From positions 1 through 7,466 of the forward strand of contig JAAYXG010000169.1 of the NCBI GenBank assembly GCA_012516015.1: a stretch of DNA of 7,466 bases, in the 5' to 3' direction. Origin of the DNA: Lysobacteraceae bacterium. GTDB lineage: Bacteria; Pseudomonadota; Gammaproteobacteria; Steroidobacterales; Steroidobacteraceae. This document shows, in pieces, positions 1 through 6,453 of this stretch (positions are counted from its first letter, which is position 1; each line of letters begins with the position of its first letter). The translations under genes were made by a program, and so were the position numbers. The notes beneath the pieces were generated by a model. The model saw only the letters and a list, made by a program, of their open reading frames with translations, was not told the DNA's origin and ran no database searches.

Positions 1-1
1 G

Positions 2-742
2 ATCGAGAAGATCAAGATCGAAGACATCAAGCCTTCGTCGCGACAGAACCCCTACATCAGATTCGAGCAAGCGAAGAAGCTGTATCGTTCGGTCGTCTCG
101 CTCGAAGGAGTGAGCTTTGGGTATCCGGGTGCGGATGTCCAAGTGCTCGAGAACGTTAGTCTCAATATCGAGGCGGGAGAGCGCATCGCGATCATCGGCG
201 CGAACGGTGTAGGGAAGACGACGCTGATGCGTTGCCTTGCCGGAGATCTCACCCCCACGGCAGGCGAGATCAAATGGGTCGAAAACGCACAGCCCGGCTA
301 CATGCCGCAAGATCCCCAGGCGGAGTTCGCGACGAAGCTCGACCTCTTCGGTTGGATGGCGCAGTGGCGCACGGGCACCGACGACGATCAAATTGTGCGC
401 GCCACGCTCGGGCGGCTCTTGTTCTCGGGTGACGAGACGAAGAAGTCAGTGCACGTCCTCTCCGGCGGCGAGAAAGGCCGCATGATCTACGGCAAGCTGA
501 TGCTGCTGAAGCCGAACGTCCTGCTCATGGACGAGCCGACGAATCATATGGATATGGAAACGATCGAGTCGCTCCAGATCGGTCTCGAGAAATATCCGGG
601 TACGCTCATCTTCGTGTCGCACGACCGCGAGTTCGTGAGCGGCCTTGCCACGCGGATCATCGAGCTGCACGGGAACGGTGAGATCTCGGACTTCCAAGGC
701 ACGTACGACGAGTATCTGCGCTCGCAGGGCATCGCGGCCTAG
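2..742 (+). CDS. ybiT: ABC-F family ATPase, YbiT-like (3' part; 5' end outside window)
   Basis: This is the C-terminal half of a soluble twin-cassette ABC-F protein. ABC-F proteins act on ribosomes as translation factors and have no membrane domain. The frame is open to the window edge, so the first cassette lies upstream. The visible part starts with the end of the inter-domain linker (IKPSSRQNPYIRFEQ, from nt 26), which closely matches my memory of E. coli YbiT. The second nucleotide-binding domain follows: Walker A GANGVGKTT (nt 197-223), signature LSGGEKGRM (from 458), Walker B with VLLMDEPTNHMD (518-553) and H-loop FVSHDREFV (from 611). The catalytic Glu is present, and the Leu usual in DEPTNHLD is replaced by Met. 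The protein ends in YDEYLRSQGIAA, as YbiT does, without the C-terminal coiled coil found in Uup. An internal GTG at 110 is not the start. Family is near certain; the YbiT subgroup is likely. Confidence 0.93.
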   Translation: MEKIKIEDIKPSSRQNPYIRFEQAKKLYRSVVSLEGVSFGYPGADVQVLENVSLNIEAGERIAIIGANGVGKTTLMRCLAGDLTPTAGEIKWVENAQPGYMPQDPQAEFATKLDLFGWMAQWRTGTDDDQIVRATLGRLLFSGDETKKSVHVLSGGEKGRMIYGKLMLLKPNVLLMDEPTNHMDMETIESLQIGLEKYPGTLIFVSHDREFVSGLATRIIELHGNGEISDFQGTYDEYLRSQGIAA

Positions 743-765
743 AGTCTCTGGGCTTCCTTGTTCTT

Positions 766-788
766 GGTCGGATTGAAATCCGACCTAC
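766..788 (-). repeat. REP-like palindrome with GTAG head between convergent genes
   Basis: An 8-bp perfect stem (766-773 with 778-785) closes a 4-nt TGAA loop. Read on the minus strand, the palindrome is preceded by GTAG (788-785), the head typical of REP elements mobilised by RAYT (TnpA_REP) transposases. A second 6-bp stem, CCTTGT (756-761) with ACAAGG (787-792), can extend the hairpin across an asymmetric internal loop. The element fills most of the 42-nt gap between the ABC-F stop and the phosphatase stop, and the phosphatase TAG is part of the GTAG head. It may act as a bidirectional terminator or mRNA stabiliser, although no T-tract follows on either strand. Whether it recurs in the genome cannot be seen here. 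Confidence 0.55.
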
Positions 789-1888
789 AAGGCAACGCGC
801 GAGCCGTCGGCGAGGGCTTTGAAATAGCGTCCCTTCTCGACGAGCAATCCTTCGATCATCGGTGCGCCGTTCTCGTCGCGGTGAGGATAAACCTGGACCG
901 CGATCACTCTGCCGTCGTAGAGCGCCGTTACGGTCGGTACTTTCGTGTGGCCGATCACGATCTTCTTCGCTTCGTAGAATGCCAGCACGCTCGCGACGTC
1001 GCCCGCCGTCGCCTGCGGCGAATGCTGCGTGCTCCTCGGCTCGAAGTAGCCGCGGTACCACAGCGGCCCGTTCGGACCCATGACGAACGATACGAGCGCT
1101 TGCTCTCGCTCCGGAAGCGCATGACGAAACGCAAGCGCATCCCGAACGGTCGAGTTCATCTGATCGAGCGTGAGCTCGCGGGCGGCGACCTCGGGTGAAA
1201 GCCCGCCATGTAGACATAGCAGATCGCCGATCTTCAGTGCCGCCGGCAGCGTGCGCAGCCACTGACCCAGCAGCGACTTGGGGCTCCACAGCGCCGCGTA
1301 ATGCGGCGCCCCGAATGCCTTCGTCGCCTCCTTGTACTTCGCATGCAGATAGCGATCGTCGCCGAGCAGCACCATCGATTCGTGATTGCCCAACATGAAA
1401 TGAACCGCACCGCCGGCTTGCTCGGCCTCCGCTTGCAGTTTGTATATCAGCCACAGCAGCTCTGTGTGATGCGCACCGCGATCGAAGACATCGCCCAGAA
1501 TCGCAAGATGTCCCTCGCCGAACGACCAGCGAAGCGATTCGTCGACGACCCCGTGTGCGCGCAGTAGCGCGACCGCGATCTCGAGCTCGCCGTGCGTGTC
1601 CGCCATGACGAACAAGGGCGTCTCGCTGCGGAGCTGGATGACGGAGGGCGGGGGCTTGGTCGGCGCACGCAGGCGAACTTTGAACGATGGCAGCTCGCCC
1701 ACGCCGGGTATCTCGACCTCGGCGCCGATCGACGTCGGCGCGTGAGTAGCCGTGCCGTCGCGAATCGAGAGCGCGATCCAATTCCCGTCGCGGTTCTGCA
1801 GGACATACGGTCCATCGGACAGCGTTTGCGCCACAGCACCGGTGGCGTGCAACAAGGCGGCGAGCAGAAGGACGACAAAACGATTCAT
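785..1888 (-). CDS. Exported Shewanella-like (Shelph) metallophosphatase
   Basis: A 367-aa calcineurin-like phosphoesterase of the PPP-related Shewanella-like phosphatase type. Residues 1-20 form a signal peptide (MNR, a hydrophobic run, then AVA before Gln21), so the enzyme should act in the periplasm. Residues 21-90 are a short N-terminal region of unknown fold. The dinuclear metal centre is readable in order: D97-T-H99-G, G132-D-V-F-D-R-G138, G167-N-H-E170, then LHGG with H227 and IGHT with H314. Length and motif order fit the family; characterised members prefer phosphotyrosine or other phosphoester substrates, but the substrate here is unknown. GGAG lies 10 nt before the ATG, a usable ribosome site. 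The gene stands alone and converges on the ABC-F gene. A symmetrical Ap4A hydrolase (ApaH) is less likely, given the signal peptide and the extra N-terminal region. Confidence 0.85.
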   Translation of the reverse strand: MNRFVVLLLAALLHATGAVAQTLSDGPYVLQNRDGNWIALSIRDGTATHAPTSIGAEVEIPGVGELPSFKVRLRAPTKPPPSVIQLRSETPLFVMADTHGELEIAVALLRAHGVVDESLRWSFGEGHLAILGDVFDRGAHHTELLWLIYKLQAEAEQAGGAVHFMLGNHESMVLLGDDRYLHAKYKEATKAFGAPHYAALWSPKSLLGQWLRTLPAALKIGDLLCLHGGLSPEVAARELTLDQMNSTVRDALAFRHALPEREQALVSFVMGPNGPLWYRGYFEPRSTQHSPQATAGDVASVLAFYEAKKIVIGHTKVPTVTALYDGRVIAVQVYPHRDENGAPMIEGLLVEKGRYFKALADGSRVAL

Positions 1889-2366
1889 GGGTGAGGCGCT
1901 CCGGATGTCGCGTGAAATCTACTCGATTTCTTGATCTCAAATCAGGAACTGACACGCATCCGCGCTTTGCCTTCACCCGTCTCGTCGGGAATACAGTGTC
2001 TGCGGTGCCTCTCTAACGGTAAAGCACGGAGTGCCAAGACTTGGCGAGCGGGGCTGCCGGTCGGGACGTGTTTCGGGACCGGCCGTGAATACATCCCTGT
2101 AGGCCTGCAACGAAAACGTCCTGTTTTCGATGCTCCCGAAACACCTCCCGACTGGCAGCCCCTCGGTGCCTTTCGCAGCCTCCGGGGTGGAAGAAGAAGG
2201 GGACGCAAGCAGACGTCCGCTTTGCCGCTAGGCGCGCGCGGGAATCAGGCACCGCGCGTGCATCATCAGCCGCATTGTTCGTGAACACATCAGCGCGTAG
2301 CGCGACAGACCGAAACAGCGGGTGAAGGTTCTGGCATCATGGCCAAACGCCACGATTCAAGCCGAC
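1889..2366. other. Gene-free divergent region between phosphatase and DUF763 genes
   Basis: About 480 bp separate the two divergent start codons. Open frames crossing it on both strands (for example 1931-2284 and 2013-2288) run through the inverted repeats, show no family resemblance and lack convincing ribosome sites, so I do not call them genes. It contains a small hairpin at 2033-2045 (GCCAA/TTGGC), the structured element at 2050-2162, and GC-rich sequence from 2163 onward with a short imperfect palindrome centred on GACGTC near 2213. Promoters for both flanking genes must lie here, but I found no convincing -35/-10 pair. Confidence 0.6.
2050..2162. repeat. 113-bp inverted-repeat element with potential three-way junction
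   Basis: Arms 2050-2078 and 2134-2162 are inverted copies of 29 nt with two mismatches (27 of 29). Between them lie two further hairpins. One is GGCC...TACA-tccc-TGTA-GGCC (2081-2105). The other has arms 2107-2117 and 2123-2133, with 10 of 11 positions paired around a GTCCT loop. The whole could fold as a long stem opening into two side hairpins on either strand. A competing local fold exists: GCCGGTC (2056-2062) with GACCGGC (2077-2083). No protein is encoded. The ATACATCC..GTAGG and GAAAAC..GTTTTC blocks resemble intergenic repeats I recall from other gammaproteobacteria, which suggests a dispersed non-autonomous element. A structured RNA is the alternative. Confidence 0.65.
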
Positions 2367-3656
2367 ATGCCTCGACGAACCGGAAGTGCCGATCTCCCTC
2401 TCCACGGCGGACGTGTTCCGCAGTGGCTCGGTGCTCGCATGACACGTCTCGGACGCGTAATCGTCGAGGCGATCGCGCTTCATTACGGTCGCGACGAGGT
2501 GTTGCGTCGCCTCGCACATCCGTTCTGGTTTCAGTCCTTCGGCGCCGTCATGGGCATGGATTGGCATTCGTCCGGCATTACGACGAGCGTCATGGGGGCG
2601 CTCAAGCGAGGGCTCGCGCCGCTCGAGCGGGAGCTCGGCATTTATGTGTGCGGCGGCAAGGGCGCGCATTCGCGCAAGACACCCGCAGAGCTCTTGACGA
2701 TCGGCGAACGCACCGGCTTGGACGCCGCGTCGCTCGTGCACGCGAGCCGTCTCGTCGCGAAGGTCGACAGCGCGGCCGTACAGGACGGCTTCGATTTGTA
2801 TCTGCACACCTTCGTCGTCACCGCAGACGGACGCTGGTGCGTCGTGCAGCAGGGCATGAACGAGCAGCGGCGCGAGGCGCGGCGCTATCACTGGCTGTCG
2901 GAGAATTTGCAGAGCTTTCTCGATTCCCCGCACGCCGCGATCGAAGGGCGCAATCGAGGTTCGATCGTGAATCTTGCCGACGCGCGCGCGGCACGCAATC
3001 GCGAAGCGGGTCTCGAACTCGTGCAGACGGGTCCCGATCGGACGATCGGCGTGCTGAAGCGCGTACGAGATCGAGGTAATGCCGCGCTCGATTTGTTCGC
3101 GAACACGGATCCGACACCGCTTCCCCCGCTTCCTGAGCTCGACCTGCCGCACCTTCGGATGCCGGCTCATCACGATGTGCGGGCGAGCGACGTTGTGTTG
3201 AAGCGCCTGCATGCGGTGCTCTCAGCCGCCGCGGATCGCGGACCGAAGGACTTCTCCGAGCTCCTACTCACACCGGGGGTCGGTGCGCGCACGGTCGCTT
3301 CGCTCGCGCTCGTGGCCGAGATCGTTTACGGCGCGCCGTCGCGCTTCTCCGATCCGGCGCGGTTCGCGTTCGCGCACGGCGGCAAGGATGGGCATCCGTT
3401 TCCCGTACCGATCGAGGTCTACGATGAGACGATTCGAGTGCTCAAGGACGCGGTGAGCCAGGCGAAGCTCGGCAACGACGAGAAGCTCGCCGCCGTTCGA
3501 CGACTCGACGAGCAGGCGCGCGCGCTTGAGTGCGTCGCGACGGGAGCGAGCTTCGATGCGCTCGTCGGAGAAGAGAGAAGAAGAGCAGGGGAGTACGGGG
3601 GAAGAACCGTCTTCGGCGGCAGCGCTTCCCTCGACAGTCCGCAGTCTACAGATTAG
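2367..3656 (+). CDS. DUF763 domain-containing protein
   Basis: A 429-aa protein recognised as DUF763 from the N-terminal block RRTGSADLPLHGGRVPQWL (residues 3-21), then FWFQSFGAVMGMDWHSSG (53-70), GGKGAHSRKTP (96-106) and QQGMNEQRREARRYHW (161-176). The family occurs in archaea and bacteria and has no established function to my knowledge. Around residues 300-322, LLLTPGVGARTVASLALVAE resembles the helix-hairpin-helix of endonuclease III-type proteins, which suggests nucleic-acid contact. The catalytic VDTH and iron-sulfur cysteines of that enzyme are absent. The last 30 residues are low-complexity. I chose the ATG at 2367 because homologues begin M-x-R-R-T-G; an in-frame GTG at 2322 would add 15 unconserved residues. 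No strong ribosome site is seen for either. There is no signal peptide or membrane segment, so it should be cytoplasmic. The stop overlaps the convergent dehydrogenase stop. Confidence 0.85.
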   Translation: MPRRTGSADLPLHGGRVPQWLGARMTRLGRVIVEAIALHYGRDEVLRRLAHPFWFQSFGAVMGMDWHSSGITTSVMGALKRGLAPLERELGIYVCGGKGAHSRKTPAELLTIGERTGLDAASLVHASRLVAKVDSAAVQDGFDLYLHTFVVTADGRWCVVQQGMNEQRREARRYHWLSENLQSFLDSPHAAIEGRNRGSIVNLADARAARNREAGLELVQTGPDRTIGVLKRVRDRGNAALDLFANTDPTPLPPLPELDLPHLRMPAHHDVRASDVVLKRLHAVLSAAADRGPKDFSELLLTPGVGARTVASLALVAEIVYGAPSRFSDPARFAFAHGGKDGHPFPVPIEVYDETIRVLKDAVSQAKLGNDEKLAAVRRLDEQARALECVATGASFDALVGEERRRAGEYGGRTVFGGSASLDSPQSTD

Positions 3657-4792
3657 GTGCGGAGCGACTCGGCAAACTGCTGCAGATGGAAGTCGGCGTC
3701 GCCCCAGGTGAGATCGATCGCGGTCAGGCGTTTGAAGTAGTGGCTGACCATGAGCTCGTCGGTCATGCCCATCCCGCCATGTAGCTGCACTGCCTGCTGC
3801 GCGATGAATCGCCCGGCTTGACCTATCACGCATTTCGCGGCGGAGAGCGCCCGACGGCGCGCCGACGGATCCGCATCCTGACACTTGATCGCGGCGAGAT
3901 AGCTCATCGAGGTCGCTTGCTCGGCCTGAATGAACATGTCCACCATTCGATGCTGAAGAACCTGAAAGCGACTGATGGGCTGTCCGAATTGCTTGCGGTT
4001 CTTCGTGTATTCCACGGTCGTCGCGTTGACCGCCTTCATGATGCCGACCGCTTCGGCGCAGAGCGCGCTCACTGCGACGTGATGTGCCGCTTCTATGGCG
4101 GCGAACCCGTCGCTATCGGCGCCGACGAGGCTCGAAGTCGGAAGACGCACACGATCGAGCTCGAGATCCGCGGCTCGTGTTCCGTCCAAAGTCCGATACG
4201 CAGTGATCTTGAGCCCGCTCGCGTCGGTCGGGACTCGAAACACGCGCACGCCCGCCGTGTCCGTCGCCTTGCCGCTCGTACGCGCCGTGACGAGAAACTC
4301 GTTGGCGGCCGGAGCGTGAGCGACCACGTTCTTCTTTCCTTGCAATACATAGCCGTCGCCGTTCTTTTCGGCGCGCGTTGCGATCGAATTGAGCTTACCG
4401 CGAGTCTGCGGCTCTTGGTGCGCAACGATCGCTATGAGCTCGCCGGCTGCGATCTGCGGCAACAGCTCAGCCGCAACGTCCGAGTCGCCGAGTTGTGCGA
4501 TCAAGGAAGGCGCGAGCACGGCAGCGCTCAGATAGGGCTCCAACAACAATCCAGCGCCGAATGCGTTCATGACGAGCATCGTTTCGACGGGCCCCGCGCC
4601 GAGTCCGCCATGCTCCTCGGGCACATTGATCGCGGTCAGTCCGAGGCCTGCGAGCTCTTGCCAGATCGCGCGGCTCCATCCTTCCGGAGAGCTCAGGATC
4701 TCGCGCCGATCCTCGAACGAATAGTGCTCGCGAACGAAGCGCTGGACCGTGTCGGCGAGAAGTTGTTGCTCGTCTGTGAAGGTGAAATGCAT
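3653..4792 (-). CDS. Acyl-CoA dehydrogenase, small/FAD-completing subunit of a heteromeric enzyme (PimD/ChsE-like)
   Basis: A 379-aa acyl-CoA dehydrogenase fold: N-terminal helical domain (about 1-120), beta domain (about 120-220), C-terminal helical domain (about 230-379). It keeps the C-domain flavin motifs R266-KQFG and Q336-LHGGMG. The N-domain flavin motif is degenerate (AIVAHQEPQTRGKLN, 121-135). Neither known position for the catalytic base holds Glu: the site used by isovaleryl-CoA dehydrogenase reads AAHHVAVSA (235-243), and the C-terminal site used by MCAD reads TWGDA (362-366). It therefore probably works only with the large subunit encoded just upstream, in an alpha2beta2 complex that oxidises acyl-CoA to 2-enoyl-CoA in the cytoplasm. 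It is second in the operon, 145 nt after the large-subunit gene. Tandem heptamers lie just before its start, leaving no good Shine-Dalgarno. The substrate is unknown. Confidence 0.88.
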   Translation of the reverse strand: MHFTFTDEQQLLADTVQRFVREHYSFEDRREILSSPEGWSRAIWQELAGLGLTAINVPEEHGGLGAGPVETMLVMNAFGAGLLLEPYLSAAVLAPSLIAQLGDSDVAAELLPQIAAGELIAIVAHQEPQTRGKLNSIATRAEKNGDGYVLQGKKNVVAHAPAANEFLVTARTSGKATDTAGVRVFRVPTDASGLKITAYRTLDGTRAADLELDRVRLPTSSLVGADSDGFAAIEAAHHVAVSALCAEAVGIMKAVNATTVEYTKNRKQFGQPISRFQVLQHRMVDMFIQAEQATSMSYLAAIKCQDADPSARRRALSAAKCVIGQAGRFIAQQAVQLHGGMGMTDELMVSHYFKRLTAIDLTWGDADFHLQQFAESLRT

Positions 4793-4798
4793 ATTGGA

Positions 4799-4934
4799 AG
4801 CGGTTAGCGGTTAGCGGTTAGCGGTTAGCGGTTGGTCAGAGCGGCGTTCGCGGGCCGCATCTGGACACTGATCCATGATCGATCTTGCGAGGGCGTGCAT
4901 ATGAACCTCTTTGTCTGACTAACCGCTAACCGCT
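4799..4934. repeat. Heptamer-bounded inverted-repeat insert between dehydrogenase genes
   Basis: Five perfect tandem copies of AGCGGTT occupy 4799-4833, and two inverted copies (AACCGCT) occupy 4921-4934. The inner parts pair further: 4820-4840 and 4914-4934 are inverted repeats matching at 20 of 21 positions, enclosing 73 nt (4841-4913). That core contains a small GCGGC/GCCGC stem (4841-4858) and no gene. The array lies 6 nt from the small-subunit ATG and thus occupies its ribosome-binding region; the two-copy side begins 3 nt after the large-subunit stop. In mRNA the two sides could pair in several registers because the array has more copies on one side. It may be a miniature element or a regulatory hairpin. 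Confidence 0.75.
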
Positions 4935-4937
4935 TCT

Positions 4938-6137
4938 TCACAGCCCCAAAACCATCTGCGCGATGATGTTCCGCTGAATCTCGTTGGAGCCGCCGTAGAT
5001 CGTGACCTTGCGCATGTTGCAGTACGTGCCCGCGAGCGGTGCCGCATAGTCCGGGCCTGCAACGCTCGCGAAGTCGTTCTCGTCCGCGGAGCTGCGTTCG
5101 AACGGCAGCGCGTACGAACCGACCGCGTACATCAGGAGCTCGCTCAGTGCCTGTTGAATCTCGGTGCCCTTGATCTTGAGAATCGAGGCTTCGGGGCCCG
5201 GCGCGCGATTCTTCGACTCGGCCGAGAGCGCGCGCAACGCCGTGATCTCGAGCGCCATCAGGTCGATTTCGACTTGCGCGATGCGAGCGGCGAAGAACGG
5301 ATCCTCGATCAACGGCCGTCCGTTTTTCGTCTCGTTCTGCGCAATCGCCTTCAAGCGACCGAGCTCGCGCTTCGAGGAACCGATGCCTGCGATGCTGGTG
5401 CGCTCGTGGCCGAGGAGAAACTTCGCATAAGTCCAGCCCTTGTTCTCCTCGCCGATTCGGTTCTCGACGGGCACCTTCACGTTCTCGAACCACACCTCGT
5501 TGACTTCGTGGGCGCCGTCGAGCGTCACGATCGGGCGTACCGTGATGCCCGGCGTCTTCATGTCGATGAGCAGAAAGCTGATGCCTTGCTGCGGCTTGGG
5601 TGCGTTCGGATCGGTGCGTACGAGACAGAAGATCCAGTTCGCGTGTTGACCCATCGTGTTCCAGGTCTTCTGTCCGTTGACGATGTAGTAGTCGCCGTGC
5701 CGCTCCGCGCGGGTCTTGAGCGAGGCCAGATCGGAGCCCGCGCCCGGCTCGGAATATCCTTGGCACCACCAATCCTCCGCATTCAAGATGCGCGGCAGGA
5801 AGCGCTTCTGCTGCTCGGCGTTGCCGAAGGCGATGATCACGGGCCCGACCATCCGCAACCCGAAAGGTACGGGTTTCGGTGCGCCGGCCAGCGCGAGCTC
5901 CTCTTCGAAGATGTGTAGGCGAACCGGGTCCCAGCCCGTTCCGCCGAACTCCTTCGGCCACGTCGGTGCGCCCCAACCGCGCTCGAACAGCACCTTCTGC
6001 CACCATCGATAATCTTCGACGCGCACGGCGAGGCCGTTCTTGACGCGATCGCTGAGCTCCTGTGGCAAGTGCTCGCGCAGAAAGGCGCGCACTTCTTCGC
6101 GAAACGCGAGCTCGTCCGCCGTGAAGTTCAAGTCCAT
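4938..6137 (-). CDS. Acyl-CoA dehydrogenase, large/catalytic subunit of a heteromeric enzyme (PimC/ChsE-like)
   Basis: A 399-aa acyl-CoA dehydrogenase closely resembling pimeloyl-CoA dehydrogenase large subunits. Visible blocks: PTWPKEFGGTGW (58-69), flavin motif WWCQGYSEPGAGSDLASL (123-140), NGQKTWNTMGQHANW (154-168), LLGHERTSIAGIG (241-253) and IYGGSNEIQRNIIAQ (380-394). E245 in the HERTSIA segment aligns with the base of isovaleryl-CoA dehydrogenase (LERLVLA), and with the active Glu as I recall it for ChsE4. The MCAD-type site is Gly382 instead of Glu. The RKQFG arginine motif is replaced by NGRPLIEDP (272-280), and the QLHGGMG motif by YAVGSYALPFE (337-347). The small-subunit gene downstream supplies both, so the pair probably forms one alpha2beta2 flavoenzyme. 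The ATG is preceded by a weak AGG about 9 nt upstream. This is the first gene of the operon. Confidence 0.9.
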   Translation of the reverse strand: MDLNFTADELAFREEVRAFLREHLPQELSDRVKNGLAVRVEDYRWWQKVLFERGWGAPTWPKEFGGTGWDPVRLHIFEEELALAGAPKPVPFGLRMVGPVIIAFGNAEQQKRFLPRILNAEDWWCQGYSEPGAGSDLASLKTRAERHGDYYIVNGQKTWNTMGQHANWIFCLVRTDPNAPKPQQGISFLLIDMKTPGITVRPIVTLDGAHEVNEVWFENVKVPVENRIGEENKGWTYAKFLLGHERTSIAGIGSSKRELGRLKAIAQNETKNGRPLIEDPFFAARIAQVEIDLMALEITALRALSAESKNRAPGPEASILKIKGTEIQQALSELLMYAVGSYALPFERSSADENDFASVAGPDYAAPLAGTYCNMRKVTIYGGSNEIQRNIIAQMVLGL

Positions 6138-6453
6138 CGAGAAAACCTATCGTGCTTGGAAATTCGCATTGCGGAACGCCGTAATCGTCATGCAGTCAGG
6201 ATCATAGGGAGCGCTCTGAAGTGTCGCAATGTGCGGTTTGTGCTCATGACGTACGTAGCGAGCCGCTTGCGGCCGGTATGCAGCAATTCACTGAACATGC
6301 GCGAGAGATCTGGTTGACCGTGAATGAATGTGCTAGCGTCGGTTCAGAACGGCTGTCTGCATGACGGAACGAAACGCCTGCGAAGTCGAACCAAACCGAA
6401 CTGATCGAAGCCGATTCAGAGAGCGCGCGTCTCAGAGAGCTCACACGCGGAGC
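6138..6453. other. Divergent promoter region between dehydrogenase operon and acyl-CoA synthetase
   Basis: About 316 bp separate the divergent start codons of the two metabolic transcription units. Apart from the candidate minus-strand promoter, I see an 8-bp palindrome ACGTACGT (6249-6256) and a small dyad GTTCAGAAC (6342-6350), either of which might be an operator. TTGACC at 6314-6319 could be a + strand -35, but no good -10 follows at proper spacing. I recognise no TetR/FadR/PsrA-type operator and no gene. Confidence 0.5.
6201..6229 (-). promoter_or_regulatory. Candidate sigma70-type promoter of the dehydrogenase operon
   Basis: On the minus strand, TTGCGA (6229-6224; 4 of 6 to consensus) is followed after exactly 17 nt by TATGAT (6206-6201; 5 of 6). 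Transcription would start near 6194, giving a leader of about 57 nt before the large-subunit ATG at 6137. It is the best -35/-10 pair I found in this gap and points the right way. Found by eye; no expression evidence. Confidence 0.4.

Noticed and set aside
657..1976. 439-aa minus-strand open frame covering the phosphatase gene
   Set aside because: It is out of frame with the phosphatase, is extremely Arg-rich, and has no recognisable motif. The overlapping 367-aa frame has a signal peptide and complete phosphatase motifs.
2081..2133. Two hairpins read as a tRNA or a known riboswitch
   Set aside because: There is no anticodon or T-loop pattern, and I recognise no riboswitch core. The outer 29-nt arms suit a repeat element better.
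1931..2288. Small open frames (91-117 aa) in the divergent region
   Set aside because: They run through inverted repeats and hairpins, lack good start signals and look like translated repeat DNA.
2337..3212. 291-aa minus-strand open frame opposite the DUF763 gene
   Set aside because: The + strand frame has strong DUF763 similarity; the antisense frame has no motif and no ribosome site.
2970..3322. DUF763 helix-hairpin-helix as evidence of a DNA glycosylase
   Set aside because: The catalytic Asp motif and the four iron-sulfur cysteines of endonuclease III are absent, and the rest of the protein belongs to a different family.
3818..4807. 329-aa + strand open frame opposite the small dehydrogenase subunit
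   Set aside because: It is Arg-rich and without recognisable motifs, while the minus strand encodes a clear dehydrogenase.
4799..4833. Heptamer array as a CRISPR
   Set aside because: The copies are contiguous 7-mers without spacers, so this is a simple tandem repeat.
4825..6006. 393-aa minus-strand open frame
   Set aside because: It is an alternative-frame shadow of the large dehydrogenase subunit, with Arg-rich composition and no family motifs.
6314..6339. TTGACC as a + strand promoter for the synthetase
   Set aside because: The only -10-like sequence after it (TAGCGT) is at about 14 nt and matches poorly.
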